This document shows positions 35,413 to 47,713 of a stretch of 64,000 bases of DNA, piece by piece. This DNA is from Hawksworthiomyces lignivorus (lineage: Eukaryota; Ascomycota; Sordariomycetes; Ophiostomatales; Ophiostomataceae). A program made the translations under genes and the position numbers. The notes beneath the pieces were generated by a model that was given only the letters and a program-made list of their open reading frames with translations, searched no databases and had not been told where the DNA came from. Numbering within the stretch: the stretch's first letter is position 1; each line of letters begins with the position of its first letter. The DNA lies in NCBI GenBank assembly GCA_002917075.1, contig NTMA01000002.1:248001-312000 (forward strand), in the 5' to 3' direction.

Positions 35413-36257
35413 TGTGCGAAGAGCTGGGGAGGTGAGTAAGGATCTTCGAGACGGAAAAAAAATAATGCAAAGGAATGAATGCGTTCGCCAGGAAGCTCAG
35501 CGCCGAGGAAAAAGAGCGGCAGTGCAATAATAAAATTAAATCATTTCCTCAGTCAAGGTACACCTTTGCCCTAGTCCGCAAGGGAAAAGATCAGGACGGA
35601 TGGTGGAATGCGGATAAGCCGCCGGTTTGATGATGGAAAAGCTTTGGTGTGAGATGTTGAGAATAGAGAAGAAGAAAAAATCAAAGTCTGAAAACTAAGC
35701 AGAGAAGAGCAGAGAACGCAGAAAAAATAGGTCCGGGAAAAATTGCGGGGCCTTTTGTCGACGCTGAGTGTGGGCAGCCCTGCATGAAATGGGCCAATGG
35801 GAGGCTCTGATCTGGAAGCTTTGACGACAAAGGTCCCTATTACCTAATACATTTGGCCTTCACTAAGTTATAGCGTGAGGGCCGCTGTAGCAGCTATCAG
35901 TTACAGGCATCGCACGCGAAGGATTCAGTACTAATATCCTGTGAAGCAATTACGGCACTGGTGGGTAGCTGGATGGGTCTCACCAATCTAGACCCAATTG
36001 AAGGACGCTTCTCTTTATCGCCTCTCAGTATCAGGACTCTTCTTGCTTTCCATTACAAACCTCCTACAAGTTCGTTTATATCGATTGCTAGGCTTGTCTA
36101 TTCCCTCATGAACAACGCCACTAGCTTCATATAGCCCCTATAATTCCCAGGCTATCTGGGGTGAAGAGGCTCTCGAAATTCTGCCTTGTCGACCTCTGCC
36201 ACTGTCGACGTCCTACACGCCTCGACCAGCAAAGGTTGGAAATCCGCACAGACAAGG
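35413..36257. promoter_or_regulatory. Divergent promoter region, GID8 / URK1
   Basis: 845 bp between start codons; purine-rich on the GID8 side. No gene or clear regulatory motif is recognised. Confidence 0.4.
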
Positions 36258-38232
<1,975 letters not shown>

Positions 38233-38655
38233 GAGGCGCGCCGCCATGGCTTCTTTTGCATAGCTTCTTGTCTTTTTGGTCACTGTATCTTGCTTTCGTG
38301 CCAAGCGTGGGATGGTTTGGGCTCGGGCATATGGGATGCCCGCTGCGCAGGACTTCTTTTTTGGCGTCTGCTATTTCTTCATATTTTGCATGCTCTTTGT
38401 GCATCAGTGGGTAACCCTCTTAATTGATTTAGACTGTTATCTTCCGTGATACGTCCCTAGCAAGAATCCATGTGAAAATGAACATATCTTCTCGCTTCAT
38501 AATTCTACCGTATCGGTGTAAACATGTCCATTAAAAATGAAATTGCCATAAACATCCATCCTAAACGCCGTTGAAACTCTATCCATGTGAATGGGAGAAA
38601 ACTTTACTCCATGCTAAACGATGAGCCAAAACCCTGTTTCGTGCCGGCCATACAC
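38233..38655. other. Intergenic region between convergent genes
   Basis: 423 bp of 3' flanks between URK1 and the GH125 gene; nothing further is seen. Confidence 0.45.
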
Positions 38656-40603
38656 CTATATCTCATAAGGCTTTGCCGGCTCTTTGAAGATAAGATGCGG
38701 CTTCCGCTTGGCAAGGTCCAGGATCGTTTCTGCAAAGACGCCGTTCGCCCCTAAAATTTATTATTAGTATGTTTTATCTTGCGTTACCTGCTGCAACGGA
38801 TCTCCGCGGCTTATAACTTACATGCAAACCAGCTTCCTGTTTGAATGTTAGCACTGGACAAGAGAAATTCACAGCGAGAATGGGAAATGGGACAAAGACG
38901 TACTTGTGTATGAACGAAGGTAGTTGACGTCGACGCTCTCGTGGATCAAGCCGAGCCGCGCCGAGTCGAGGACGAAGTCGAGGCACTCCTTGATCTCGGC
39001 ATCGTCGTCAGACGTCTGGGCCTGGATGAGCAGGCTCATGGGCCAGGCATTCGAGAGCCCGATATGCGGACCTGTTCGCACATGGTTAGACACAGCTGTG
39101 ATCTGTGATGCATCAGCTTGGGAGAAGGGGGGAAAGGCGCGGCCGCTCACCTCCGATGCCCTTGAAGTCGCGGCCCTTGAGGTAGTAGGGGTTGGACTGC
39201 TTGCTCAGCAGCATGCGGCGGGTGTTCTGGTAGGTCTTGTCGGTGGGGGGCACGAAGCCCATGACGGGCAGGGCCAGCAGCGAGGGGTAGTTTGCGTCGT
39301 CCATGAGGATGTGGGAGCCGTAGCCGTCGACCTCGTAGGCGAAGACGTCGCCGTAGACGCGGTGGCGCACGACGCCGTGCTCCCAGACGCCGTTGGTGAT
39401 CTTCTGGCTCCAGCGGTCGACGGTCTGGGCGAGCACCTCGGTCTTGCCGCCGCCGCCCGAGGCGGCGCGCAGCACGGCGGCGGCGCGCTTGAGCTCGACG
39501 GCCATCATGGCGTTGGCGGGGATAAAGAAGCCCAGGATGGTAGCGTCGTCGCTGGGGCGGAAGGCGGAGCGCACGAGGCCCGTGCCGTTGTTGAGCGGGT
39601 TGCCGACGCCGCTGAGGCTGAGCGTCTCGGTGCCGGCGTCGGTGACGCGCTGAAAGGTGTACTCGTTGCGGCGGTAGCGGCCCGTCTCCGGGTCAAAGGT
39701 GGACTGGGACTGCTGCTCCAGCACGTGCAGCACGGTGGCCAGCGCGCGGTACCAGCGCGGGGTCAGGAAGGCGGTGGACCCCGTGTGGTCGTGGAAGTCG
39801 TTGCCGAGGGCCAGGAAGTGGGCCAGGCTGTCGAGCTCGTACTTGCACTCGAACACGGCAGACGGCTCAAAGGCCGGGTGCACGGTGTCGCTCTGGCCGT
39901 TCTGGCTCGGCTTGAGGCCCGAGATGGGCGGCGGCTGGAACGCGTTGCAGTAGGGGCTCTCGATGACGAACTCGGCCTGCGTGTTGATAGCGCCCAGGAT
40001 CAGGTCGAAGATGGCGCGGTCCTTCTTGGCCAGCGGCTGGTACGGCGACAGCTGGTTGGTTGAGTCGCGCAGCCACTCGGCGATGATGTCGCCCGTGATG
40101 ATGAACGACTGCGGGCCCTCCCACTTGCCCTCGTCCTGGATGCTTGCTCCCTTGAGCTTGGACTTGCTGTGCTTGTCGGTGCCGTTTGTGTGGAACTTGA
40201 CGGTGGTGTCGGTCGTCGAGGGGAAGGCGTTCTCGAACACCCGGGCCAGATCGGGATTCTTCATCCGCGACGTGACATCTTGGATGACAGTCTCTATTGC
40301 GTCCGAGTGAAAGGTCCGGCAGCGCTTATGTGGCCGTTGAAATGGAAGAGTCATGGGGCCTTCGCTGAGAGGCCGGCTATTTGCGCAGAGATACCTGGTT
40401 AGCCTCCTGCACGTGTGGTCACAAAACAGAGGAACAAGGGAACATGGGGACAAGGGGAGCCAAGAGATGCCTTACTGTGGGTAGGATGCATAGAGCGCAT
40501 AGTCGGGACATGCTTTCATGTCCAAAACCTTCTGGTTCAGCTGGCAAAGCACTGGTCGCAAGAGCAGCACTAATGCGAGGGACGAGATCACTCCGTACGC
40601 CAT
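38656..40603 (-). CDS. Secreted glycoside hydrolase family 125 (exo-alpha-1,6-mannosidase)
   Basis: Five exons on the minus strand (40603-40476, 40394-39151, 39071-38904, 38836-38822, 38750-38656) give 549 aa. Family knowledge: GH125 enzymes are exo-alpha-1,6-mannosidases acting on mannan or N-glycan cores. Seen: a signal peptide (about residues 1-20, LALVLLLRPVLC); DIIAEWLRDSTNQLSPYQPL and YCNAFQPPP, typical of the family; RSAFRPSDDATILGFFIPANAMMAVEL; YGSHILMDDANYPSLLALP with the catalytic acidic pair region; and the C-terminal HESVDVNYLRSYTRSWFAWANGVFAE. The last motif is assembled from three exons, one of only 15 nt. Asn-X-Ser/Thr sequons occur. It probably acts at the cell wall or in the secretory pathway. 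Confidence 0.92.
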
Positions 40604-41263
40604 ACTGGATCTAGATCCTAGAAGATGAGGGGAGTGAGAATGCGAGAAGGGGGCAGAGAAGCAGCAATAGCTGCAGGTACAGTCGAAGAGGCACACAAGG
40701 AGACGGAAAAGAGAGTTGTCCAAAAACATAGAGAGTTATATTTGTGTCTGGATATAGAGAAGAGAGATAGAGAGTGAATTTAACCTTCTGCGGGGACAAG
40801 ATGGCTCTTATTGATGAGATTGGGGGCGGAGGAATGAGGGCTGGGAGCATCCCTGGCGGATTAGCGCTGGGGGGAGGGGGGGAGGATCGTGCCCAGCCAA
40901 TGCCAAGCTCCAGCACAGGGGGTCTTGTTTCAGCGCAGAAGCTCGCTGATTGGTGCCTGGCGATCACTAAACGGACCTGGACCAGCTGGTCTGGGCAGCT
41001 ATAGCTATCGTATATATGCTATGGGCTGCATCCTGAGACGACGATACCGCGAGGCTAGAGACGCACTTATATATTGCAATGGTGTATATTACAATAATGT
41101 ATACGGAGTATGTCTCCGTCAATGCGCAATTCTGTCTCAGGACGGAAAGTATAGACAAACACGATAAATAAGACGTGTCATTGAGATTCACTGCTTTCTA
41201 ATTGGAATCGTCACTCTAGATTACACAAGCTCTGTATTCCGTAGACACTATGGTTCTTTGAAT
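40604..41263. other. Intergenic region upstream of the GH125 gene
   Basis: 660 bp between two minus-strand genes. It contains the palindromic nonamer TACGGAGTA at 41102-41110; no gene is supported. Confidence 0.45.
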
Positions 41264-42814
41264 CTAGATACCAAAGCCGACCGAGACAATCTCAGAGCAG
41301 CGCTTCAAGAAGTAGGACACTTCCTCTGCATTGTGCCAGGCGTCATTGTAGGCAGCGCTCAGACAGAGCTCGCCTCGATGGGTCCCAAGGAACACGCCTA
41401 GCCCGTTGCACAGCTCCTCGCCAGTCACCCATGGGTCGTAGGCCTCGAATGGCCCATGCGACGGAGAGATGATGGAGTCTAAGCGGCCCATGCTCGATAT
41501 GGAAACGGATGGAAAGGGCTTAGGTGGCGGAACAGGCAGCTGAATTGAAGGATCAATCGGGGCAGGCGGTAGAGCTGCGCTCCTCGCAGCCCAGAGGTAT
41601 GGCGCGAGCACATAATGGTCTTTGTCGTCTCGGAGGCTGGTATAGATGTCTTTCATGATTTTGAGTATTCGGCGGAACTCGTCTAAGCGAGCCGAGTCTT
41701 TCAGATCGGTCGTGCTCCCAGCAGCAGGGAGGATCATATCAGCCGTCAGGCTTCCGCCAGACACCGAATGGTACAGTCCTGCAGGATGCTGGGAGCCGTT
41801 GTACGGCGCGATGCAACTTCCGCGCTCGTTCTTCAGGACGTAGCTGACATAGCGAACCGTTTTATCAGCCGGCTTCTGCTGCTGGATATCACGCATCGCC
41901 ATCGCGATGGCTGCGTGGAAGGCGTGTGTGATAGTCACTTCGGCTGCCTTGCAAGCGGCTAGGAGCCCGAATGTCCTTTCTTTCGATAGCGTCAGAACCG
42001 CCCGCTGGTGCTTGCCAGGCAAAAGGGCGCCGTGCTTATAAGGCATCGTGAGGATTTCTGCCTCGTCCTCAGTTGCGGCAGATTTGACGGCGGCCAATTT
42101 GGCTAATTTTTGCTTTTGGGCCTCAGTCAGAACGTCAGGAATCGCGGCAGCTATGCGGTATGGAGGTGAGAGATTTGGCGCCTCGGTGCCGTTGAAGATC
42201 GGGCTGGGCAAGGCGTTTCCCTTCACAAAGGCAGCGGCTGCATGGGCAATGAAGTTGTTCAACAAGATCAGCGTGCCGATGCCGTCAATGATGTCATGAG
42301 GAGACCGTAGGACGAGGTCCCGGCGAATCAGTTTATCATCACCATCTTGATTTGCAGAAACAGGAGGGCTGAGGACGAAGAGAGTGGTGTATTTTGGAGC
42401 GGGAGGGTCGCTGTTTGCGAATTCGCGGCCTGTATGTGCAGTCCCTACTGGCACAAACGTGCTCTGGAGCCAAGCTTCCCCCTCGGCATCATCACAGAGA
42501 GTCCGGTATGTCTTTTTAAATTCGCCGGTTTCAAACTCCAGCTCGACTACCGACGCGATGGTCGGGTGATCGTGCCGGAGAGAAAGCCAGGCCTTTCGCA
42601 GAGACGCATCTACGAGGGCCGCAGCTTGTCCAACGGATTGACCTTGGGGAACAGCGACAGTGAGCGAGAGGTGGCCGGTGATTGCAAAGAACATTCGTCC
42701 GCTGCCCTCCCAGAGCTTAGCAAGGATAGCATAGGACCGCTCGATCTCATCGACATCACGTTGCCACAGCCCAGGTTCGACTTCTTTCCACACAAGCTTC
42801 TCGTTCTTCAACAT
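41264..42814 (-). CDS. Condensation-type CoA-dependent acyltransferase (alcohol acetyltransferase / 15-O-acetyltransferase-like)
   Basis: Intronless, 516 aa. The fold family is recognised by the HxxxD active-site motif (SPHDIIDGIG, His near residue 172) and by the overall pattern of fungal acetyltransferases related to yeast alcohol acetyltransferase and secondary-metabolite O-acetyltransferases. These transfer an acyl group from CoA to a hydroxyl. Other features: an N-terminal WKEVEPGLWQRDVDEIERSYA region, and a C-terminal segment (SISSMGRLDSIISPSHGP, and LCLSAAYNDAWHNAEEV) matching the second half of the pseudo-dimeric domain. No signal peptide or membrane helix is seen, so it is probably cytosolic. 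It diverges from an MFS transporter 637 bp away, an arrangement common in small metabolite or detoxification clusters. The substrate cannot be inferred. Confidence 0.8.
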   Translation of the reverse strand: MLKNEKLVWKEVEPGLWQRDVDEIERSYAILAKLWEGSGRMFFAITGHLSLTVAVPQGQSVGQAAALVDASLRKAWLSLRHDHPTIASVVELEFETGEFKKTYRTLCDDAEGEAWLQSTFVPVGTAHTGREFANSDPPAPKYTTLFVLSPPVSANQDGDDKLIRRDLVLRSPHDIIDGIGTLILLNNFIAHAAAAFVKGNALPSPIFNGTEAPNLSPPYRIAAAIPDVLTEAQKQKLAKLAAVKSAATEDEAEILTMPYKHGALLPGKHQRAVLTLSKERTFGLLAACKAAEVTITHAFHAAIAMAMRDIQQQKPADKTVRYVSYVLKNERGSCIAPYNGSQHPAGLYHSVSGGSLTADMILPAAGSTTDLKDSARLDEFRRILKIMKDIYTSLRDDKDHYVLAPYLWAARSAALPPAPIDPSIQLPVPPPKPFPSVSISSMGRLDSIISPSHGPFEAYDPWVTGEELCNGLGVFLGTHRGELCLSAAYNDAWHNAEEVSYFLKRCSEIVSVGFGI

Positions 42815-43451
42815 CGTGTGTGATAGGTAAAATGTACGAATACAAGTGTGTTCATATATCAATGAGATACCTGAGGCAAATGTTCATTTCTTCGAGGATC
42901 ATTGCCCAGAACAGCAGAAACATGTGCTTAGTTTTCTTCGAGAAAACTTAGCCCTCCAAAACACTGAATCCTACGGGGTAGGAACGATAGTTTCTCGTAA
43001 AATCGAGGCTCCAAATGCTTCACGGAATGTTTTCCGGATCGCCGGCTCGTACAGAGCAGTCGCTCGACAGAATCCGGGGTGTCGGAGCCGGAGCTAAGAT
43101 CGTGAACGACCTGCCAAGCGGCGCAGTTTAACCGAGATTCTGCCCGTCAAATCCCCGCCAATACATCGGCTCAAGACCGTCGCTATAGTTCCCCCCGAAG
43201 TTTTGCCTTGACGGCACGAACTCCCGCAGTGCTGCTTCATTTCTATTTGTGGCTTTTCAAACATACAAAAGAGTGATTCTGGCCTTACACTTCGCTTGCA
43301 AGCATCTAGATTGTCTGTACTTCGCTTCCGCAGTGCTAAGAGAAATGTCTAGATTATTGACTGGGTGCATTCATCACATGTGCTTGGTTTGGTTTTTATT
43401 AATTAGCTGATAAATCCATGGATCTCATTTGAGCTCCGATGCCTTGTCTGA
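42815..43451. promoter_or_regulatory. Divergent promoter region, acyltransferase / MFS transporter
   Basis: 637 bp between start codons. No clear binding motif is recognised. Confidence 0.4.
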
Positions 43452-45130
43452 ATGTCAAGCGCCACAACCCAGTCTGTGATCGTATCCCCAGGGAATCAAG
43501 TTGAACATGAGCTGCAATCCTTGGGAGATGATCAGCTCAAGGTCTCCCCTGAAGGAGCTGTCCAAGCTTCACCGCCGGCTCCCGAGTCGCCAACCCTGAA
43601 GCTGCTCGTCGGAGGCTTCTCATTCTTCTGCGCCGGCGTAAACGACGGCACTCTGGGTGCATTGATCCCTTATATTCTCACTAGCTTCTCTATAGGGACT
43701 GGTGAAGTGTCAATAATGTGAGCTTTTCTTGTGGCGACTATTTACCATGTGCTAGCCCAGGACACTGACAAGAGCTCTTCTTACGAAGATATGCCACAAC
43801 CTTTGCTGGCTGGCTCCTTGCTCTCGCAGCCAATCCTCTGCTCGTGGCCTACCTGTCCCTGGGCCAGCTCCTGGCCCTTGGTGCGGTCCTCCAGCTGCTT
43901 GCCCAATGCCTCCGGCCGTGGTCGCCCCCCCCCGCTCTACTACATCACTTTCTTCATCCAAGCTCTCGGCACAGCCTTCCAAGATTCCCATACCAACACC
44001 TTTGTGAGCAGCGTCAATGTCGCGCACCGCTGGCTGGGCTTTATCCACGCCATGTACGCGCTAGGATGCCTTGTCGGACCATTGATTGCCACGTCTATTG
44101 CAGCGCATGGGGCCACAGTCGTAACTGTCGCGGAGGGGCACAGTGACAACTGGAGGAGAGTATACTACGTGATTCTTGGGCTGGATTTAATCAACGTGGT
44201 CGGAGTCGCAATCGGATTCAGAGATACCGTGTGGAATTGTCGTAGAGATGAACACTCCGGTACCGAGTCCCAGACCGTCCGCGGAGAGACACAGGTCAGC
44301 GAGAAAAGAGCAGCAATTTTAGAGCTTCTAGAGCTGCTGAAGATGAAGTCTGTGTGGATCATCAGCATGTTCTTCTTCTTCTATCTCGGAGCCGGATCTA
44401 CATCTGGAGGTATGGCGGCGAGAGCAAGAGATCTTAGGCCCAAGACTCTGATGATCTTCAAGCACTGACGGAGCTCTTCTAGGATGGGTGGTGGAATTCC
44501 TCACAACTGTCCGCAAAGGTGACATATCCAAAACGGGCTACGTTCTCACCGGTAATTATGCTGGTATCTTTCTTGGCCGGCTGCTCCTTGCTGAGCCCAC
44601 CCATCGATTCGGCGAGCGTAGGATGATCATTGCATACAGTGCCATCCTCATGGCCCTGCAATTGGTATTCTGGCTTGTACCAAATATTGTCGCCAATGCC
44701 GTTGCCCTGAGCATTATGGGATTCTTCTCCGGTCCCTTCTTTGCGACGGTATGTAGCCATTGCATATTATCCAACCAGCTCAGATGTGCAAGTCTTCTCT
44801 TTCAAGCTGACTCGGTATTAGGGTATCTCGGTAGCGTCTAGGCTATTCCCACGAAAAATACAAGCTGCCGCCCTCAGTAAGACACAGGCGCATATAATAA
44901 AAAAAATAAGCAAGGTTCATCTCAATTCTCGCTGACTAGTATTAGGTTTTGTGTTTGTGGTTGCACAAGCGGGAGGGGCCATCTTTCCGTCGGTCACGGG
45001 CGCCATCGCTGCAAAGAGTGGTGTCAAGGTTTTGCAGCCCATTGTTCTGGTTCTCCTTGCTCTCGGGGCGGTCTGCTGGTGGTTGGTGCCCAGGGTGCCA
45101 GCCTCGAGCGAGTCCGATCACAGCAACTGA
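43452..45130 (+). pseudogene. MFS transporter (BSC6-like) with a frameshift at a C9 run
   Basis: Exons 43452-43717, 43789-44409, 44483-44748, 44822-44876 and 44946-45130 fit family and splice signals. Their summed length is one base over a multiple of three. The reading frame changes inside exon 2 at a run of nine C (43925-43933): before it the frame gives YATTFAGWLLALAANPLLV and LGQLLALGAVLQLLAQC; after it, +1, YYITFFIQALGTAFQDSHTN and RWLGFIHAMYALGCLVGPLIAT. Both are unmistakable MFS sequence, and all later exons continue the shifted frame to a stop at 45128-45130. About 463 codons and 10-12 membrane segments would be expected of an intact gene, with an N-terminal Ser/Pro tail. Either a sequencing error in the homopolymer or a genuine recent loss of function. 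Confidence 0.8.
43925..43933 (+). repeat. C9 homopolymer at the frameshift
   Basis: Nine consecutive C. One base fewer would keep the transporter reading frame open through exon 2. Confidence 0.85.
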
Positions 45131-45431
45131 GTGGTCACTGTAAGACAATAATTCTAAACTGGAATCATTTCCAACTTTTTCTGCTAGCAAGCATATTAAG
45201 CGTGAATATTCAACAAGATGCATTATGGAATCTTAAGTGTGCCTATGGACTCTGGCCTGAGTTTATCCTGTTTCCAACTTTTATTTCGAGATTCATGAGC
45301 TCGTGTTTCGTATGGTGGAACCTGGTTTTCACGCTGTGAAATTAGAGAAGAACTATGAAGGACAAAAAGATAATCCAATGTGACTGCAACTCCATTTCTA
45401 TTATCCGGCAAATAACCGTATGCTGCCGCGC
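45131..45431. other. Intergenic region between convergent genes
   Basis: 301 bp between the MFS gene and POL32; nothing further is seen. Confidence 0.45.
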
Positions 45432-47237
45432 TCATTTCTTTGCAAAAAATGACATGATGCTGCCTTGTCCCGTCTTTGGCGCTGGCTTCTTCGGCTTGGC
45501 TGCGGCGGCAGCTGCTGGTGTAGGCTTCGCGGGGGCTTCGTCTTCGGAGAAGGACTCCCAGCCGGGCTCTTGGATAGTGACTGTAGGGCAGTTAGCATTT
45601 GTCGAGAAAAAAAATACAGTAACACGCAAGGAACCTTACCTAGGTAGCCGTTCTCGTCTTCGATCATCTTTTTCTTCATTACGCGTCTCTTTCCGCGCCG
45701 CCTGCCGTCACCCGTGCTCGCAGAGACGACCTCGCTCGCCTCCTCTGGCTTGTCCGGCTTGGCTGCGGCGGCGGGCGCGCTCGCGGGCTCCTCGACGTCC
45801 TCCATGGGCGTGTCTTCCCTCTCGTCCTCATCCTTGTCGTCTTCATCTTCGTCATCGTCGTCGTCCTCTTCCATCATCTTGCGCAGCGCCTCCTCCCGCT
45901 CTTTGCGCGACTTGCCGCTGGCCACCTGCTGGGCCTTGGGGAGCACGTCGTCGTCGTCGCCGTCGTCGCCTCCGTCGTCGGAGAGTGCCATGGATGCGTC
46001 CTCTGCGGCGGCGGCCTTGGCCGGCTGGGGGGCCTCCTTCTTCTTGGGCTTGGCGGCGGCGGCGCCCTTGGCAAACGCCTGCATGATGCCGCCGGACGAG
46101 CCCGCGCGCTTCAGGCTGGGAGGCGCCGCGGACTTCTTCGCCGCGGGGCCTTCTGCAGCCGACGCGTCGCTATCTCCGGCTGATTTTTCCGCTGCCGTTG
46201 CTGCCGCCGCCGCTTCCTGCTTTGCCTTGGGCACTCTGTTCCAGATCGAGTTGGGGCCGGGCACGTCCTCGGGCGCCAGCGTCGACGAGGCCGCTGCCTT
46301 GGCGTCACCCTTTGCCGACGACCCGGGTGCCTTGTTCCAGATCGAATTCGGACCGGGGACGTCCTCGGGCGCAAGCGGCTTGGCCGCTTTTGAGCTGGGA
46401 CCCGCTGGGCCTGCGCCGGGCGCCTGTCCCTTGCGCTGCCGGCGACGGGCGTGCGAGTTGGGAATTGTGCCAAAAACAGTAGGGGACTCTTCTGTTGCGC
46501 CAGGTGTGCGCAAGTCGCGCACCTGGCGGATCGAGTCAGCCAAAAGCTGGAGGTCCTGTTCTTCATGTCAGCTGCTTGGTTTAATAGAGCAAACATATAA
46601 GACAGAGAAGAACTCCTACCTTCATTGGATGAGTCGAGACGCTATAGACATGAATTGTCTCGAGTGAATCGTATTTTGAAAGTGCCTCTGTGAGAAAAAG
46701 GAGAAAAGAAAACGTCAGCAAGGCGTCAAGGGAGTTGGACAATGTAAACAGAAGTACACGTGCATACCCTCGAGGTTCTCTTCTGCGACAAGAGTCATGT
46801 AAGAGATGAGCACCTGTTCCGAGAGCAGATAGTCGGGATATGCATCGTCCATATCGACATCGGTCTCGTCATTTGCCTCAGCTCTTGCCTCGTTCTGCTG
46901 CTGAGTTGGCTCCTCTGGTGTCTTGGTGCCATAGAGCAGATATGTCGCGTGGAGCGAGCCAGGCTTCTTGGCATTTTGGGACTTGTGGAAGTCAAACAAA
47001 GCCCTGCATACAGTGTAAGCAATATGAATCGCCGTTCTCAGCTAGAGAAATAGCCATGAACCCACTTCTTGGCCGTATTGACATGGAGCTTCAAGGCCCT
47101 GCTCAGGTAGCGGTACGTCACCTACACGCGTTAGTACGGTAATGCACGCTGCTACAGAAAGCAAGCAGAACAGACAGTCATACCACTTTCTTCTCAACGA
47201 GGATCTCCTCGGCAAGAAATGCCTTTGCCTTCTCCAT
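45432..47237 (-). CDS. POL32: DNA polymerase delta subunit 3 (Pol32 / Cdc27)
   Basis: Six exons on the minus strand (47237-47184, 47121-47066, 47003-46768, 46687-46620, 46555-45640, 45580-45432) give 492 aa. Known role: accessory subunit of polymerase delta (and zeta), needed for translesion synthesis and break-induced replication. Seen: an N-terminal winged-helix part (AKAFLAEEILVEKKVVTYRYLSRALKLHVN across the first junction, then ALFDFH and HATYLLYGT); a duplicated motif, LAPEDVPGPNSIWN, occurring twice about 30 residues apart; and Lys/Glu/Asp-rich low complexity. The extreme C-terminus is a canonical PCNA-binding PIP box, QGSIMSFFAKK (QxxIxxFF). It is divergent from RAD18. Confidence 0.93.
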
Positions 47238-47713
47238 GTTGGCTTGCGATGTGTCTAGTGTAGATATGATGGTGGGAGGGTCAGCGAAAGTCGTGTCTTG
47301 AGTGGCGTCGCCTTGACGCACTCTACGTTAAATTGTTCGTCGCGTGATCACGTGAATTTAAGTGGCTGTAAAATGCAGCTGCTGCAGAGCAGACGAGCCT
47401 AATGGACAGAGCAGTGCCCCGCTAAAATCTCGCTGTTCCCGCTAGGATTGGTAGTGCATGAGCGCTGGGCGACGGCTGACAGACGCGTCGCGCCGTGAAC
47501 GAAAAGCACACTCGACATCCTTTGCCGCCAAACGACACAGGCAACAACTGCGACCGACGCCCGACGCCCGACGCCTTTTTGTCTTGACCGATATTGTTTC
47601 CGCTCAGAAGCTTAGAGAACGGTCAGTGTCCTTCGGCGTGCGCCTCTTCGGTTTTCCCTTGTCTCTCTCTTTCTCTCGTCTCCCTTTTTCCGCCCGCCCG
47701 GTCCGCAGCGAGG
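47238..47713. promoter_or_regulatory. Shared divergent promoter, POL32 / RAD18
   Basis: 476 bp between start codons. ACGCGT at 47483-47488 is almost central, 246 bp from the POL32 ATG and 226 bp from the RAD18 ATG. A pyrimidine-rich leader precedes RAD18. A further ACGCGT (47126-47131) lies in the first intron of POL32. Confidence 0.55.
47483..47488. promoter_or_regulatory. Candidate MCB element between POL32 and RAD18
   Basis: Palindromic ACGCGT at the centre of the divergent promoter. Being palindromic, it could serve both genes. MBF binding is inferred from yeasts. Confidence 0.45.

Noticed and set aside
38924..40063. 379-codon open frame antisense to the GH125 gene
   Set aside because: Low-complexity Val/Ala/Gly sequence; the minus strand is a convincing mannosidase.
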